The translations under genes and the position numbers were made by a program. A DNA stretch of 64,000 bases from UBA1413 sp037447215 (GTDB lineage: Bacteria > Bacteroidota > Bacteroidia > Bacteroidales > Prolixibacteraceae). A model generated the notes under the pieces. That model was not told where the DNA came from, searched no databases, and saw only the letters and a list, made by a program, of their open reading frames with translations. Shown in pieces: positions 54,533 to 63,784 of this stretch. The number at the start of each line of letters is the position of its first letter. The stretch's first letter is position 1. The DNA is taken from NCBI GenBank assembly GCA_037447215.1, contig JBBIHB010000008.1, forward strand, positions 1-64,000, written 5' to 3'.

Positions 54533-55645
54533 ATGGATGTACAGTTGACTATACCGCTTTGTGAGTTTCAAATGGAGTTAATTGAATCAAATGTTCCATT
54601 TGCAAGCTATCGGTTACCCGGAGAGTTGAACCCTGTAACCATTTACCGAAACAGTGATGTGATTGAATACCAAAGGATAAGTAATATCTTGGATCAACAT
54701 TCAGGTTTTGTTTTGGCTCCATTTGCCGAAAATGAACCTGTTCTTTTTCTTCAGGCGGAACATATAATTGAAGGTTTTGAATTTGCGGTTCCCTCAATAA
54801 GTAAATTTTCATCGGGAAAGATTTTTTTGGATGGACCTGAATTTGAGAGCATTGGAAAAGTCAAATATACAGAAAAAGTAAAACATGCTATTGAAAAAAT
54901 ACGATCGGGCGAAGCCGATAAAATTGTGATTTCGAGGCGAATATTGAAAAAATGGCCTAATGCACCGCAATATTCAGGCGAATTGTTCCATCTGCTTTGC
55001 CAAATGTACCCATCTGCTTTTGTTTATCTGGTAAATCTTCCGGGAAAAGGGTTGTGGACAGGTGCATCGCCCGAAGTGTTCCTTAGCCGGAATAAAGGAA
55101 AAATTTCGACCATGTCTCTTTCAGGAACCCGGCCAAAAAAGGAGTCATTCGGAAAATGGGGTCAGAAAGAAATTGAAGAACATTTATGGGTCAGTCATTT
55201 TATATCGGAGACCCTCGAAAAAGCCGGTTGTATCGAAATTCTAGTTTCTCCCATGCACACTGCCGAAGCGGGAATTGTTGAGCACCTCAGGACTAATTAT
55301 GAAGCCATGTGCCCCGAAGGAAAGCTTTCCCGGTTAATTGAAACACTTCACCCTACACCGGCTGTATGCGGTTGGCCTACCTATGCTGCTAAAAAGCATA
55401 TTGAATTGATTGAACATTACGACCGCTCATTTTATACCGGTTTTCTGGGACCGGTTTCTGACAATGGCGATTTTAACTTTTATGTGAACCTGCGATGCAT
55501 GCACATCACCAGTAACCAGGCCGTAATTTACGTTGGGGGTGGTATTACCATTGATTCCGATCCTGAAACAGAATGGGATGAAACAGAATTGAAAAGTCGC
55601 ACCATGTTGGGGGCTATCGAAAAAATAGCCAATTTTGCAGGCTAA
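54533..55645 (+). CDS. menF: Isochorismate synthase
   Basis: A 370-residue chorismate-binding enzyme. The N-terminal part is divergent, and the catalytic part has KIVISRRILKKWP, FVYLVNLPGKGLWTGASPEVFLSR, TMSLSGTRPKK, HTAEAGIVEHLRTNYEA and PTPAVCGWPTYAA (Gly-Trp-Pro near the Mg site). It converts chorismate to isochorismate, the first step of menaquinone synthesis. Anthranilate/aminodeoxychorismate synthases are ruled out by context and motif. It begins at ATG 54533, just after the thioesterase stop. Confidence 0.93.
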   Translation: MDVQLTIPLCEFQMELIESNVPFASYRLPGELNPVTIYRNSDVIEYQRISNILDQHSGFVLAPFAENEPVLFLQAEHIIEGFEFAVPSISKFSSGKIFLDGPEFESIGKVKYTEKVKHAIEKIRSGEADKIVISRRILKKWPNAPQYSGELFHLLCQMYPSAFVYLVNLPGKGLWTGASPEVFLSRNKGKISTMSLSGTRPKKESFGKWGQKEIEEHLWVSHFISETLEKAGCIEILVSPMHTAEAGIVEHLRTNYEAMCPEGKLSRLIETLHPTPAVCGWPTYAAKKHIELIEHYDRSFYTGFLGPVSDNGDFNFYVNLRCMHITSNQAVIYVGGGITIDSDPETEWDETELKSRTMLGAIEKIANFAG

Positions 55646-55655
55646 TTCTTCTTTG

Positions 55656-57344
55656 ATGAATCACGGTAAAAAAAACATCGGTCGTTTGGCCGAAATTATG
55701 GCCCGAAAAGGGGTTGTTCATGTTGTGGCATCGCCGGGTTCGCGAAATGCACCGTTTATTATTGTTTTTTCGAATAACGGTAAATTGAAACTGACCAGCA
55801 TAGCCGATGAAAGGAGTGCCGGTTTTGTTGCGTTGGGAATGGCCATGCAATTAAAACAGACAGTTGCTTTGGTATGCACATCAGGCTCAGCCGCAGTAAA
55901 TTATGCACCAGCAATTTCGGAAGCTTATTATCAAAAAATACCTTTGCTGGTTATTACAGCCGACAGGCCCTCCGCATGGATCGATCAGGGCGATGGGCAA
56001 ACCATCAGACAGGACAGACTGTTTTCCAACTTCATCAGAAAAAGCTACAGCTTACCAGAGAGTTCAATCGACCCTGAATCGGAATGGTATTTCGGAAGAA
56101 TTGTAAATGAAGCCATCGACCGTTGCAATTTTCCTGTTTCAGGTCCGGTACACCTTAACCTCCATGTTTCTGAACCTTTGTACGAACTTGATGGTGTGGA
56201 TACAAACCCTGAAGTCAGGATAATCGGGATTTCTGAAGCTAAACCTCAGATTTCAGATGAAACCCTTGCTGAACTGGCGAAAACCTGGAATTTTTCGGCA
56301 AAAAAAATGATACTTACAGGCCAATTCCACCCTTCGGATGCACCAGGGCAGGTTTTGTCACAACTTGCCAATGACCCTTCGGTAGTGGTGCTTACCGAAA
56401 CAACCTCAAATTTAAGTGGAAACCATTATCTTGGTTGTATCGACAGGGTCATTGAAGGAATAGTGGACGATGATCCCGATTTCACACCTGAACTTTTACT
56501 TACCATCGGAGGTGCGGTTGTGTCTAAAAAAATAAAATCCCTTCTCAGGAAAATGAGGCCCCGGCACCATTGGCACGTTAGCCCCGACCCGGATGAATTT
56601 CACTTCGATACTTATCAGTCGCTTACGCTAACCATTCCTGTAGAACCCGGTCAATTTCTTCAGCAATTGTCAAAAAAAGCACAGAAAGTTCACAGCAGCT
56701 ACAGAAATAATTGGGTAACAAGAAATCAACACCGAAGGCAGAAGCATGGGGAATACCTTGAAATGGCAGGTTATACCGATTTAAAAGTATTTGAACAACT
56801 TTTTGATTGGATTCCCAATGGAAGCCATATCCATCTGGGAAATAGCACACCAGTAAGGTATGCCCAGCTTTTTGAGTACAGGCACAATTTTCATTTTTGG
56901 TCGAACCGGGGTACAAGCGGAATCGACGGTTGTGTTTCCACAGCTGTAGGTGCAGCTATGGCTATTAATGAGATGGTTACAGTTATAACTGGCGATATCG
57001 GTTTTTTTTACGACAGCAATGCATTGTGGAACCAATACCTTCCATCAAACTTCCGGATAATTCTGATCAACAATGGAGGAGGCAATATTTTCAGGATACT
57101 TCCCGGCCCCGACCGCTATAAAGAGTTGGAAACTTACATTGAAACAGCCCATAGTTATAGTGCACAGGGAATTACTGAAAATTTCGGCGTTGCATATTTT
57201 AGGGTTGAGAACCTTGAAGAATTACATTCGTTATTGCCGTTGTTTTATAGTGACCTGACTAAACCAGCGCTGCTCGAAATTGTTACTCCTGCAATTGAAA
57301 GCGCTGAAACATTGCGGGAATATTTTAAAAACCTTATGATATGA
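55656..57344 (+). CDS. menD: SEPHCHC synthase
   Basis: A 562-residue thiamine diphosphate enzyme. ASPGSRNAPFIIVF is the N-terminal signature with the cofactor Glu in the following DERSAGFVALGMA; SNRGTSGIDGCVSTAVGAAM and the ThDP-Mg motif GDIGFFYDSN (GDx...N) are intact. It joins 2-oxoglutarate to isochorismate. The start was set at ATG 55656, 10 bases after menF, rather than at TTG 55635 inside it. The C-terminus overlaps menB by 4 bases (ATGA), so translation is coupled. Confidence 0.95.
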   Translation: MNHGKKNIGRLAEIMARKGVVHVVASPGSRNAPFIIVFSNNGKLKLTSIADERSAGFVALGMAMQLKQTVALVCTSGSAAVNYAPAISEAYYQKIPLLVITADRPSAWIDQGDGQTIRQDRLFSNFIRKSYSLPESSIDPESEWYFGRIVNEAIDRCNFPVSGPVHLNLHVSEPLYELDGVDTNPEVRIIGISEAKPQISDETLAELAKTWNFSAKKMILTGQFHPSDAPGQVLSQLANDPSVVVLTETTSNLSGNHYLGCIDRVIEGIVDDDPDFTPELLLTIGGAVVSKKIKSLLRKMRPRHHWHVSPDPDEFHFDTYQSLTLTIPVEPGQFLQQLSKKAQKVHSSYRNNWVTRNQHRRQKHGEYLEMAGYTDLKVFEQLFDWIPNGSHIHLGNSTPVRYAQLFEYRHNFHFWSNRGTSGIDGCVSTAVGAAMAINEMVTVITGDIGFFYDSNALWNQYLPSNFRIILINNGGGNIFRILPGPDRYKELETYIETAHSYSAQGITENFGVAYFRVENLEELHSLLPLFYSDLTKPALLEIVTPAIESAETLREYFKNLMI

Positions 57345-58165
57345 TTACAAAAAGGAAATGGTCAACCATTAAAACTTACGAGGAGATCAAATTTGAATTT
57401 TTTGAAGGAATTGCTAAGATTACCATAAGCCGTCCACGGTATAGAAACGCTTTTACACCTGACACCATCAATGAAATGATTGATGCCATGCACCATTGCC
57501 GCGAAAACGATTCAATCGGGGTAGTGGTGATTACCGGCGAAGGCGACAAAGCATTCTGCAGTGGTGGAGATCAGAATGTGAAAGGGCATGGCGGGTATGT
57601 GGGGAAAGACGGTATTCCACGTCTGAATGTCCTCGATCTGCAAAAGTTGATCCGTTCGCTCCCAAAACCTGTGGTAGCTATGGTAAACGGTTATGCTATC
57701 GGCGGTGGGCATGTATTGCATGTTATCTGCGACCTTTCAATAGCATCCGATAATGCAATATTTGGCCAGACAGGCCCTAAGGTTGGTAGCTTCGACGGAG
57801 GATTCGGGTCATCGTACCTTGCCCGGATTGTCGGGCAAAAAAAGGCCCGGGAAATATGGTTCCTTTGCCGTCAATATTCAGCTCAGGAAGCACTCGAAAT
57901 GGGATTGGTCAATAAAGTGGTGCCTTTCGATCAGCTTGAAGATGAGGTGGTTGATTGGTGTAAAACCATGATGGAACGCAGTCCCACGGCCCTGAGAATG
58001 ATAAAAATGTGCCTTAATGCCGAACTCGATGGGCAGGCAGGCTTGCAGGAACTGGCAGGTAATGCAACTTTATTGTACTACCTCACTGAAGAGGCACAGG
58101 AAGGTAAACGTGCATTTCTTGAAAAACGTAAACCTGATTTTCAGCAGTTTCCAAAATTTCCGTGA
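57341..58165 (+). CDS. menB: 1,4-Dihydroxy-2-naphthoyl-CoA synthase
   Basis: A 274-residue crotonase-fold enzyme. ITISRPRYRNAFTPDTI, GDKAFCSGGDQNVKGHGGY and YAIGGGHVLHVICDLSIAS (oxyanion hole), then GQTGPKVGSFDGGFGSSYLARIVG, are the classic MenB signature with its Asp and Tyr active-site residues. It closes the naphthalene ring from succinylbenzoyl-CoA. It follows menD with a 4-base overlap and is followed by short repeats before menA. Confidence 0.96.
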   Translation: MITKRKWSTIKTYEEIKFEFFEGIAKITISRPRYRNAFTPDTINEMIDAMHHCRENDSIGVVVITGEGDKAFCSGGDQNVKGHGGYVGKDGIPRLNVLDLQKLIRSLPKPVVAMVNGYAIGGGHVLHVICDLSIASDNAIFGQTGPKVGSFDGGFGSSYLARIVGQKKAREIWFLCRQYSAQEALEMGLVNKVVPFDQLEDEVVDWCKTMMERSPTALRMIKMCLNAELDGQAGLQELAGNATLLYYLTEEAQEGKRAFLEKRKPDFQQFPKFP

Positions 58166-58170
58166 TAGAC

Positions 58171-58245
58171 AAGGATAAAGGTTTTAGGATAAGAATTAAG
58201 GATAAAGGTTAAACCATCAGCTGACAGATAAAGGATAATGGTTAA
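58171..58245 (+). repeat. Three short degenerate direct repeats
   Basis: Copies of AAGGATAAAGGTT at 58171 (partial), 58198 and 58231 (AAGGATAATGGTT), spaced 27 and 33 bases apart between menB and menA. The function is unknown. Confidence 0.5.
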
Positions 58246-58278
58246 GGGAGTACATAAATTCAAGTGGGAGATGAGGTA

Positions 58279-59190
58279 ATGAATGGTTTAAAAATAGCAA
58301 TATGGTTAGGTTCAATACGGCCACGAACTTTGCCACTTGCTTTGTCGAGTTCCTTAATGGGTAGCTTTGCAGCCCTGCATGATGGGGGGTTTAAGTGGAA
58401 TGTTTTTGGTCTGGCATTGCTGACAACCCTTTTTTTACAAATTCTAAGTAACCTGGCAAACGATTATGGAGATTCGGTTAATGGGGCCGATAACCCCGAC
58501 AGGGTGGGTCCATCCCGGGCTGTTCAAAGTGGAAAAATACCCGCTTCAGAAATGAAACAGGCGGTTTTCATCACCTCCGCGCTTGCATTTACTTCCGGTA
58601 TTATCCTTATAGGGGCTGGAGTAGGTTATAAGAACTGGTTGCCGTGGGTTATTTTTTTGCTGGTTGGTTTATTGGCAATTGCTGCAGCTATTTTATACAC
58701 TGCCGGATCCAATCCTTACGGCTACAAAGGTTTTGGTGACCTTTTCGTTTTTCTGTTTTTTGGTATAACTGCTGTGGCCGGTACGTATTACCTGCACACC
58801 GGATACCTTAAAATTTTTGTGTTGCTCCCCGCTATCACGATTGGATTGCTAAGCACTGCAGTTTTAAACCTGAATAACATGCGCGATGTTGCAGGTGATG
58901 CCCGTTCAGGAAAACGAACCATGGTGGTTTTGATGGGAAGTAAGTATGCCAGAATTTATCATTTTATAATGGTTATCGGGGCTATTTTAGCCTTGATTTT
59001 ATGGTCGATTCTGAATTATACCTCAAATTGGCAGTTTATCTTTCTTTTAACACTTCCTTTATTCGTGCGCCATTTACTGGCAGTTTTGCGGAATAAATTA
59101 CCTGCTGATCTCGACCCTCAGCTTAAAATATTGGCATTGAGCACTTTTATGTTGGTGATTTTGTTTGGTATGGGTGTAATATTATGTTAA
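58279..59190 (+). CDS. menA: 1,4-Dihydroxy-2-naphthoate prenyltransferase
   Basis: A 303-residue UbiA-family membrane protein with about nine helices. The two Asp-rich motifs that bind the prenyl diphosphate via Mg are NLANDYGDSVNGADNPDR and NMRDVAGDARSGKRT. It attaches the isoprenoid chain to DHNA at the inner membrane. I chose ATG 58279 over GTG 58264 because GGGAG at 58266-58270 has the right spacing. It is 113 bases after menB, separated by short direct repeats. Confidence 0.94.
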   Translation: MNGLKIAIWLGSIRPRTLPLALSSSLMGSFAALHDGGFKWNVFGLALLTTLFLQILSNLANDYGDSVNGADNPDRVGPSRAVQSGKIPASEMKQAVFITSALAFTSGIILIGAGVGYKNWLPWVIFLLVGLLAIAAAILYTAGSNPYGYKGFGDLFVFLFFGITAVAGTYYLHTGYLKIFVLLPAITIGLLSTAVLNLNNMRDVAGDARSGKRTMVVLMGSKYARIYHFIMVIGAILALILWSILNYTSNWQFIFLLTLPLFVRHLLAVLRNKLPADLDPQLKILALSTFMLVILFGMGVILC

Positions 59191-59235
59191 ATATATTTTC
59201 TTTGTCACTATTGTCCAGTTAGAAAAAATTTAAAA

Positions 59236-59406
59236 ATGAGATACTTCGCTTCATTTCATTATGCTCAGAATGACAGCATGTCAGGTAATTGATGGCATTT
59301 GGGAGGAGTGGTTTTGCAGCATTGGAGCAAAACCACCCCTCCCAAATGTAAAAGTATTCAAATACTCGTCATTCCGACTCAATCGGCTGACAGTGGGTAA
59401 TCTCAT
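59236..59406. repeat. Nested palindromic element (REP/MITE-like)
   Basis: A 171-base element with short inverted ends ATGAGAT/ATCTCAT and GAATGAC-type half sites resembling a widespread dispersed repeat that contains TTCGCT...GAATGACA. Inside, 59296-59317 and 59327-59348 form a 22-base inverted repeat with a single mismatch around a 9-base loop, a very stable hairpin. A further 8-base pair (59278-59285 with 59415-59422) extends across the element. It encodes nothing. It sits between menA and the menC-menE fusion gene and may act as a transcript-stabilising or attenuating structure. Confidence 0.65.
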
Positions 59407-59544
59407 TAAGTTAACCTGACATTAGTGATTCTTTTTAAACTTTTTGACTTTGTGGGATATTCCAGATGATTGAGTTCCCATTAAGACAATAAGGACAAAA
59501 TTTTGGAAATACAAACTGAAGCGAGATTTTTTATATTTGGAGAA

Positions 59545-61719
59545 ATGTTGAAAGCATCATGGTATAAATATAAACTCATTTTCAGGCATCCGTCTGGAAC
59601 ATCGCGGGGAATTATGCATGAAAAGGAAACACGGTTTCTGCATCTCATGGACGAAGAGCACCCTGAAATTATCGGGATCGGAGAGTGTAACCTGTTGAAA
59701 GGACTTAGCTGCGATGACCGGCCAGGCTATGAACCGATGTTAAATTGGGTGTGCCTTAATATCAATCGGATATCCGAAAATTTCCATTTTTTTCTGAAAG
59801 ATTGGCCATCGATCAGATTGGGCTTGGAAATGGGCTTGATTGATTTGCAACAAGGGGGTAACCGCTTTCTGTTTCCATCTGAATTCACCAGGGGGGAGAA
59901 AGCTATTCACATTAATGGCCTTGTTTGGATGGGGGACAAGGATTTTATGCTCCACCAAATCGGTGAAAAACTGGATCAAGGCTTTTCGGTAATCAAAATG
60001 AAAGTTGGAGCCATCGATTTTGAAGCCGAATGTGCCCTTCTCGAATATATCCGTACCAAATATGATCAGAATACCATTTCTATCCGTCTCGATGCAAATG
60101 GTGCATTCTCACCTGATGTAGTATCTCATAAGCTCAAAAAACTTTCACAATATCAAATTCACAGCCTAGAACAACCTATTCCAGCTGGGCAACCTGATCT
60201 GATGGCTGAGATATGCCGTAATTCACCCATACCCATAGCATTGGACGAAGAATTGATAGGGGTACATTCAATAGATGAAAAAAGAAGGCTACTTGAAATG
60301 ATCCATCCTCATTTTATCGTTCTTAAACCTTCATTGCTTGGAGGTTTTGAAGCCTCTAGCGAATGGATTTCACTTGCACAGGAAATAAATACCGGATGGT
60401 GGGTAACCTCTGCACTCGAATCCAATATCGGGCTGAATGCCATTGCCCAATGGACTGCAACCCTGAATAATCCACTTCCGCAAGGGCTGGGAACAGGTTC
60501 GCTTTTTACGAACAATATCAGGGCACCATTAGTAGTCAGGAACGGATTTCTTCATTATTATCCCGAAATAGAGTGGGATTTGAAATTTATCGGAATAAAT
60601 AAAGAACATTATTGTTGGAAATTGCCCCTAACCTTAAATGGACAAACCCTGAACCCTGAAGATGCAATATCTCTTGTCGAAGATTTGAGTAAAGACCATT
60701 CAGTGGAAATCTGGTTGCCCGAACTGGGAAAATTTTTAAAGCAATGGTATTCCAACGAAGAAATTATTACGGTTAATACATCCGGCTCAACCGGTAAGCC
60801 CAAAGAAATTCAGATCAGCAAAACTGCCATGATTGATTCGGCAAGGGTAACCGGGGAATATTTGCAGCTATTCAACCATTCCAATGCATTACTTTGCCTT
60901 TCAACACGTTACATTGCCGGTATGATGATGGTGGTCAGGGCAATGGTTTATAAGCAAAATCTGATATATGTCAATCCCGATGGAAATCCGCTCATGCACC
61001 TCTCCGAAGAAAATATTCCGGCATTTGCAGCCATGATACCCGCCCAGGTTTACAATGCCCTCGATAACCCGGTTTCAGCACTCCGGCTCAAAAAAATCAG
61101 GACTCTAATTATTGGCGGAGGCGAAATTCACACTCTTCTTGAAGAAAAATTGAAAAGCCTGCAAAATGCTGTTTATGCAACTTTTGGGATGACCGAAACC
61201 ATTTCCCACATTGCATTGCGCCGCATCAGCGGACAAAAAGCCACAACCAATTACACAACCTTACCAGGAATAACATTTTCGGCCGATGACCGGGGCTGTC
61301 TGGTGATCCATGCACCTCATGTAGGTTCTGAGCCTTTGGTAACCAATGATATAATTGAAATAACCGGAAAAAACCAATTCGCATGGTTGGGCAGGTACGA
61401 CAATATCATCAACCGGGGTGGCGTAAAATTGAACCCCGAAGTGATTGAAAAAAAACTGGCAGGAAAAATCTCCGGGCTTTTTTTTATTGCACCTTTTCCC
61501 GATGCCCGGTTCGGGCAGGTGCCGGTGCTTATAGTCGAAAATGAAATTATGCTGATTGACGAAAAGCAAAGGCTGGAAGAATCAATGGAGAAATTGCTTT
61601 CAAGAATTGAAAAGCCATTTCATATTTTTCATTCCCGGAAATTTGAGCTTACCGGAAGCGGAAAAATCAACCGGATGGCTACTTTACAAAAAACAGTAAC
61701 GGATAGATTAATGGATTAA
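59545..61719 (+). CDS. Fused o-succinylbenzoate synthase and O-succinylbenzoate--CoA ligase (MenC-MenE)
   Basis: A 724-residue protein uniting two consecutive steps. Residues about 1-360 are an enolase-superfamily MenC: IKMK with Lys151/Lys153, metal ligands Asp183 (RLDANG), Glu209 (SLEQP) and Asp234 (ALDEE), and Lys261 (VLKPS). Residues about 365-720 are an adenylate-forming MenE: NTSGSTGKPKE (412-421), GMTETISHIALR (548-559) and the C-terminal GRYDNIINRGGVKLNP plus a final GSGKINR lysine loop. All catalytic residues are present in both halves. It dehydrates SHCHC to o-succinylbenzoate and activates it with CoA for MenB. I used ATG 59545 (MLKASWYKYKL) over TTG 59503. The MenE half is shorter than the usual 450 or more residues, as in Bacteroidetes. 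Confidence 0.93.
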   Translation: MLKASWYKYKLIFRHPSGTSRGIMHEKETRFLHLMDEEHPEIIGIGECNLLKGLSCDDRPGYEPMLNWVCLNINRISENFHFFLKDWPSIRLGLEMGLIDLQQGGNRFLFPSEFTRGEKAIHINGLVWMGDKDFMLHQIGEKLDQGFSVIKMKVGAIDFEAECALLEYIRTKYDQNTISIRLDANGAFSPDVVSHKLKKLSQYQIHSLEQPIPAGQPDLMAEICRNSPIPIALDEELIGVHSIDEKRRLLEMIHPHFIVLKPSLLGGFEASSEWISLAQEINTGWWVTSALESNIGLNAIAQWTATLNNPLPQGLGTGSLFTNNIRAPLVVRNGFLHYYPEIEWDLKFIGINKEHYCWKLPLTLNGQTLNPEDAISLVEDLSKDHSVEIWLPELGKFLKQWYSNEEIITVNTSGSTGKPKEIQISKTAMIDSARVTGEYLQLFNHSNALLCLSTRYIAGMMMVVRAMVYKQNLIYVNPDGNPLMHLSEENIPAFAAMIPAQVYNALDNPVSALRLKKIRTLIIGGGEIHTLLEEKLKSLQNAVYATFGMTETISHIALRRISGQKATTNYTTLPGITFSADDRGCLVIHAPHVGSEPLVTNDIIEITGKNQFAWLGRYDNIINRGGVKLNPEVIEKKLAGKISGLFFIAPFPDARFGQVPVLIVENEIMLIDEKQRLEESMEKLLSRIEKPFHIFHSRKFELTGSGKINRMATLQKTVTDRLMD

Positions 61720-61783
61720 TTTGTTCTAACATTCTTATTTAGTTGAAAATCAGCCAAAAATTTTTACAATAAAATATAAGTTT

Positions 61784-61791
61784 TACATTTG
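61784..61791 (+). promoter_or_regulatory. -7 promoter element of the fadL-like gene
   Basis: TACATTTG, an exact fit to TAnnTTTG, 29 bases before the ATG at 61820. Confidence 0.55.
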
Positions 61792-61819
61792 CTATTGAAA
61801 AATCAAAATAAAAACCAGT

Positions 61820-63457
61820 ATGAAAAGGATCTTTTTAACAACAATTTTGATTGGTGCATTAGCACTTTCATCTTATTCAGGTGGCTTGCTCACCAATACC
61901 AACCAGAGTGCACAGTTTGTGCGTATGTTAAGCCGTAATGCTTCAACACAGATTGACGCAGTGTATTTTAATCCGGCAGGTTTGATAAAACTGGAAGATG
62001 GATGGCATTTTTCTATCAACAACCAGAGTATTTTTCAGGAAAAATCAGTTGTTAGTAAATTCCCTTTGCTTAACGACCCCGAATATATTGGTGATGTTCA
62101 GGCGCCTGTTTTTCCCTCGGCATTTGCAGTTTATAAAATGAACGATCTGGCCCTTTCGGTTGGATTTGGACCGGTTGGAGGAGGAGGATCAGCAACTTTT
62201 GAAAGGGGGCTGCCCTCGTTCGAAATACCGATTTCAAAAGTTGTTCCCGGTTTGGCAGGCCTGAATGCATTGGGATACAATGTAACAAATTACGATGCAA
62301 AACTTTATTTCGATGGGAGCTCAATATTCTGGGGAATACAAGCCGGGGCAACTTATCGCATGAGTGATATGCTTTCGGTTTATGGTGGGGTACGGTACAT
62401 GCCAAGTACCAACATGTATGCCGGATCAATCAAAGATGTTCAGGTTAAAGTGAACGGAAATTTTGTGAAGGTACCACAGTTTCTCCCACAGGTGGGAAAT
62501 ACCCTAAAGGCAACCGCCACTCAGCTTAGCGGTGCTGCTACTAATTTGCAGCCACTGATCAATCAGGGTGCCGGCACATTAACCCTTGCACAATTGCAGG
62601 CTGGTGGGGTAATCAATGCCACTACAGCTGCCCAGATATCTGGTGGACTAATTGCAGTAGGTGTTCCTGCCGCGCAGGTTGCTGCAATGAATGTTGCAAC
62701 CATACAGGGAACCTATACAGCTTATGCCAATAATTTCAATACACAAGGTAATACCCTGATTGCTACCGGAAATATGTTGAATGACAAAGAAGTGGATACA
62801 AAACAAACCGGCGCTGGAATTACACCAATGATCGGCATTAATTATTCTCCTTCAGATAATCTGAATATTGCTTTGAAATACGAACACAAAACCAAACTTG
62901 AGCTTACTAACTCAACCGAAGTGGATGATCTGGGTTTATTTCCCGATGGTCAAAAAACAAGGAGCGATATTCCGGCTTTCCTTGCTTTGGGAGTGGGTTA
63001 CCAACCATCTGATTTTCTAGAAGCCCAATTGTCGTACAATTTGTATTTCGACAAGAATGTTGATTGGGGCAAAAACGTCCGTGAGATTGTTTACGATCGT
63101 GATGTAAAACGTGAAATCAATAAAAATATGTGGGAATTGGCTTTAGGGCTCCAGCTTAATTTAACCGATAAATTTGCATTGAGCGTTGGCGGTTTGACCA
63201 CCAATCCCGGGATTAACGATAATTACCAGAGCGATTTCAGCTACAGCAACCCATCTTATACGCTTGCAGCCGGATTTCAGTGGAAAATTACCGAAGGGCT
63301 GGCTTTCGATGCAGGTTTTATGAATGTTTTCTATAAAGATGCTGACGTTACATTTACTGATCCTGCGCTGACTGTAAATAATGGAAAATATAACGAAGTT
63401 CTGGGAAAAACACTCATGGGCTTTGGTTTTGGTCTGACATACAGTATTTTCAGGTAG
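61820..63457 (+). CDS. Outer-membrane FadL/OmpP1/TodX-type transport protein
   Basis: A 545-residue exported beta-barrel protein (signal peptide about 1-18). SAQFVRMLSRNASTQIDAVYFNPAGL is the FadL-family N-terminal hatch region; barrel strands alternate through to the terminal aromatic ending FGLTYSIFR, typical for BAM recognition. Residues about 216-323 form an Ala/Gln/Thr-rich, helix-prone insertion (QLSGAATNLQPLINQ, then AAQVAAMNVATIQGT), which I recall from other Bacteroidetes members. It carries hydrophobic compounds such as fatty acids across the outer membrane; the ligand is unknown. It is monocistronic, with its own promoter and a strong terminator. Confidence 0.9.
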   Translation: MKRIFLTTILIGALALSSYSGGLLTNTNQSAQFVRMLSRNASTQIDAVYFNPAGLIKLEDGWHFSINNQSIFQEKSVVSKFPLLNDPEYIGDVQAPVFPSAFAVYKMNDLALSVGFGPVGGGGSATFERGLPSFEIPISKVVPGLAGLNALGYNVTNYDAKLYFDGSSIFWGIQAGATYRMSDMLSVYGGVRYMPSTNMYAGSIKDVQVKVNGNFVKVPQFLPQVGNTLKATATQLSGAATNLQPLINQGAGTLTLAQLQAGGVINATTAAQISGGLIAVGVPAAQVAAMNVATIQGTYTAYANNFNTQGNTLIATGNMLNDKEVDTKQTGAGITPMIGINYSPSDNLNIALKYEHKTKLELTNSTEVDDLGLFPDGQKTRSDIPAFLALGVGYQPSDFLEAQLSYNLYFDKNVDWGKNVREIVYDRDVKREINKNMWELALGLQLNLTDKFALSVGGLTTNPGINDNYQSDFSYSNPSYTLAAGFQWKITEGLAFDAGFMNVFYKDADVTFTDPALTVNNGKYNEVLGKTLMGFGFGLTYSIFR

Positions 63458-63474
63458 TATCCCATTTATTATAC

Positions 63475-63512
63475 AAAAAATAGCTATCCGCAAGCGGGTA
63501 GCTATTTTTTTT
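63475..63512 (+). terminator. Strong intrinsic terminator
   Basis: Stem of about 15 bp (TAGCTATCCGC paired to GCGGGTAGCTA, one G.T, extended by A/T pairs) with a tiny loop, then a run of eight T. Confidence 0.9.
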
Positions 63513-63784
63513 AATCCTGTAACAATTTCAAAGATTTACCAGTCCAACCTGTACATACTGGATGTACCTTTTCTGAAAACACTGCAAAACCTTGCCGGCT
63601 TTATTTGGTCATACTATTCAAAGAACGTGTATGGGGTATTGGTGGGGCAATCTTATTTCTACCGATATTCCGCTCTTTTGGAGCTTTTCTTTGCCTTCTC
63701 TTCCTTTTTTTCAGACTACCTGCAGCCAACTGCCTCTAATTGCCTCCGCCTCTTGTCCGTCCCCTGACTGATGCCTCTGCCTTT
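63513..63784. other. Non-coding stretch, pyrimidine-rich on the plus strand
   Basis: Lies between the FadL terminator and the end of the MBL gene. I see no gene here. The part near 63680-63780 is rich in C and T with repeated TGCCTC/GCCTC; purpose unknown. Confidence 0.5.

Noticed and set aside
58171..58245. CRISPR array
   Set aside because: Only three degenerate 13-base copies, no proper spacers and no cas genes.
62466..62791. Ala/Thr/Gln-rich insertion in the FadL-type protein as a possible foreign domain
   Set aside because: I recall similar helix-prone insertions in other Bacteroidetes members of the family, so it is probably normal.
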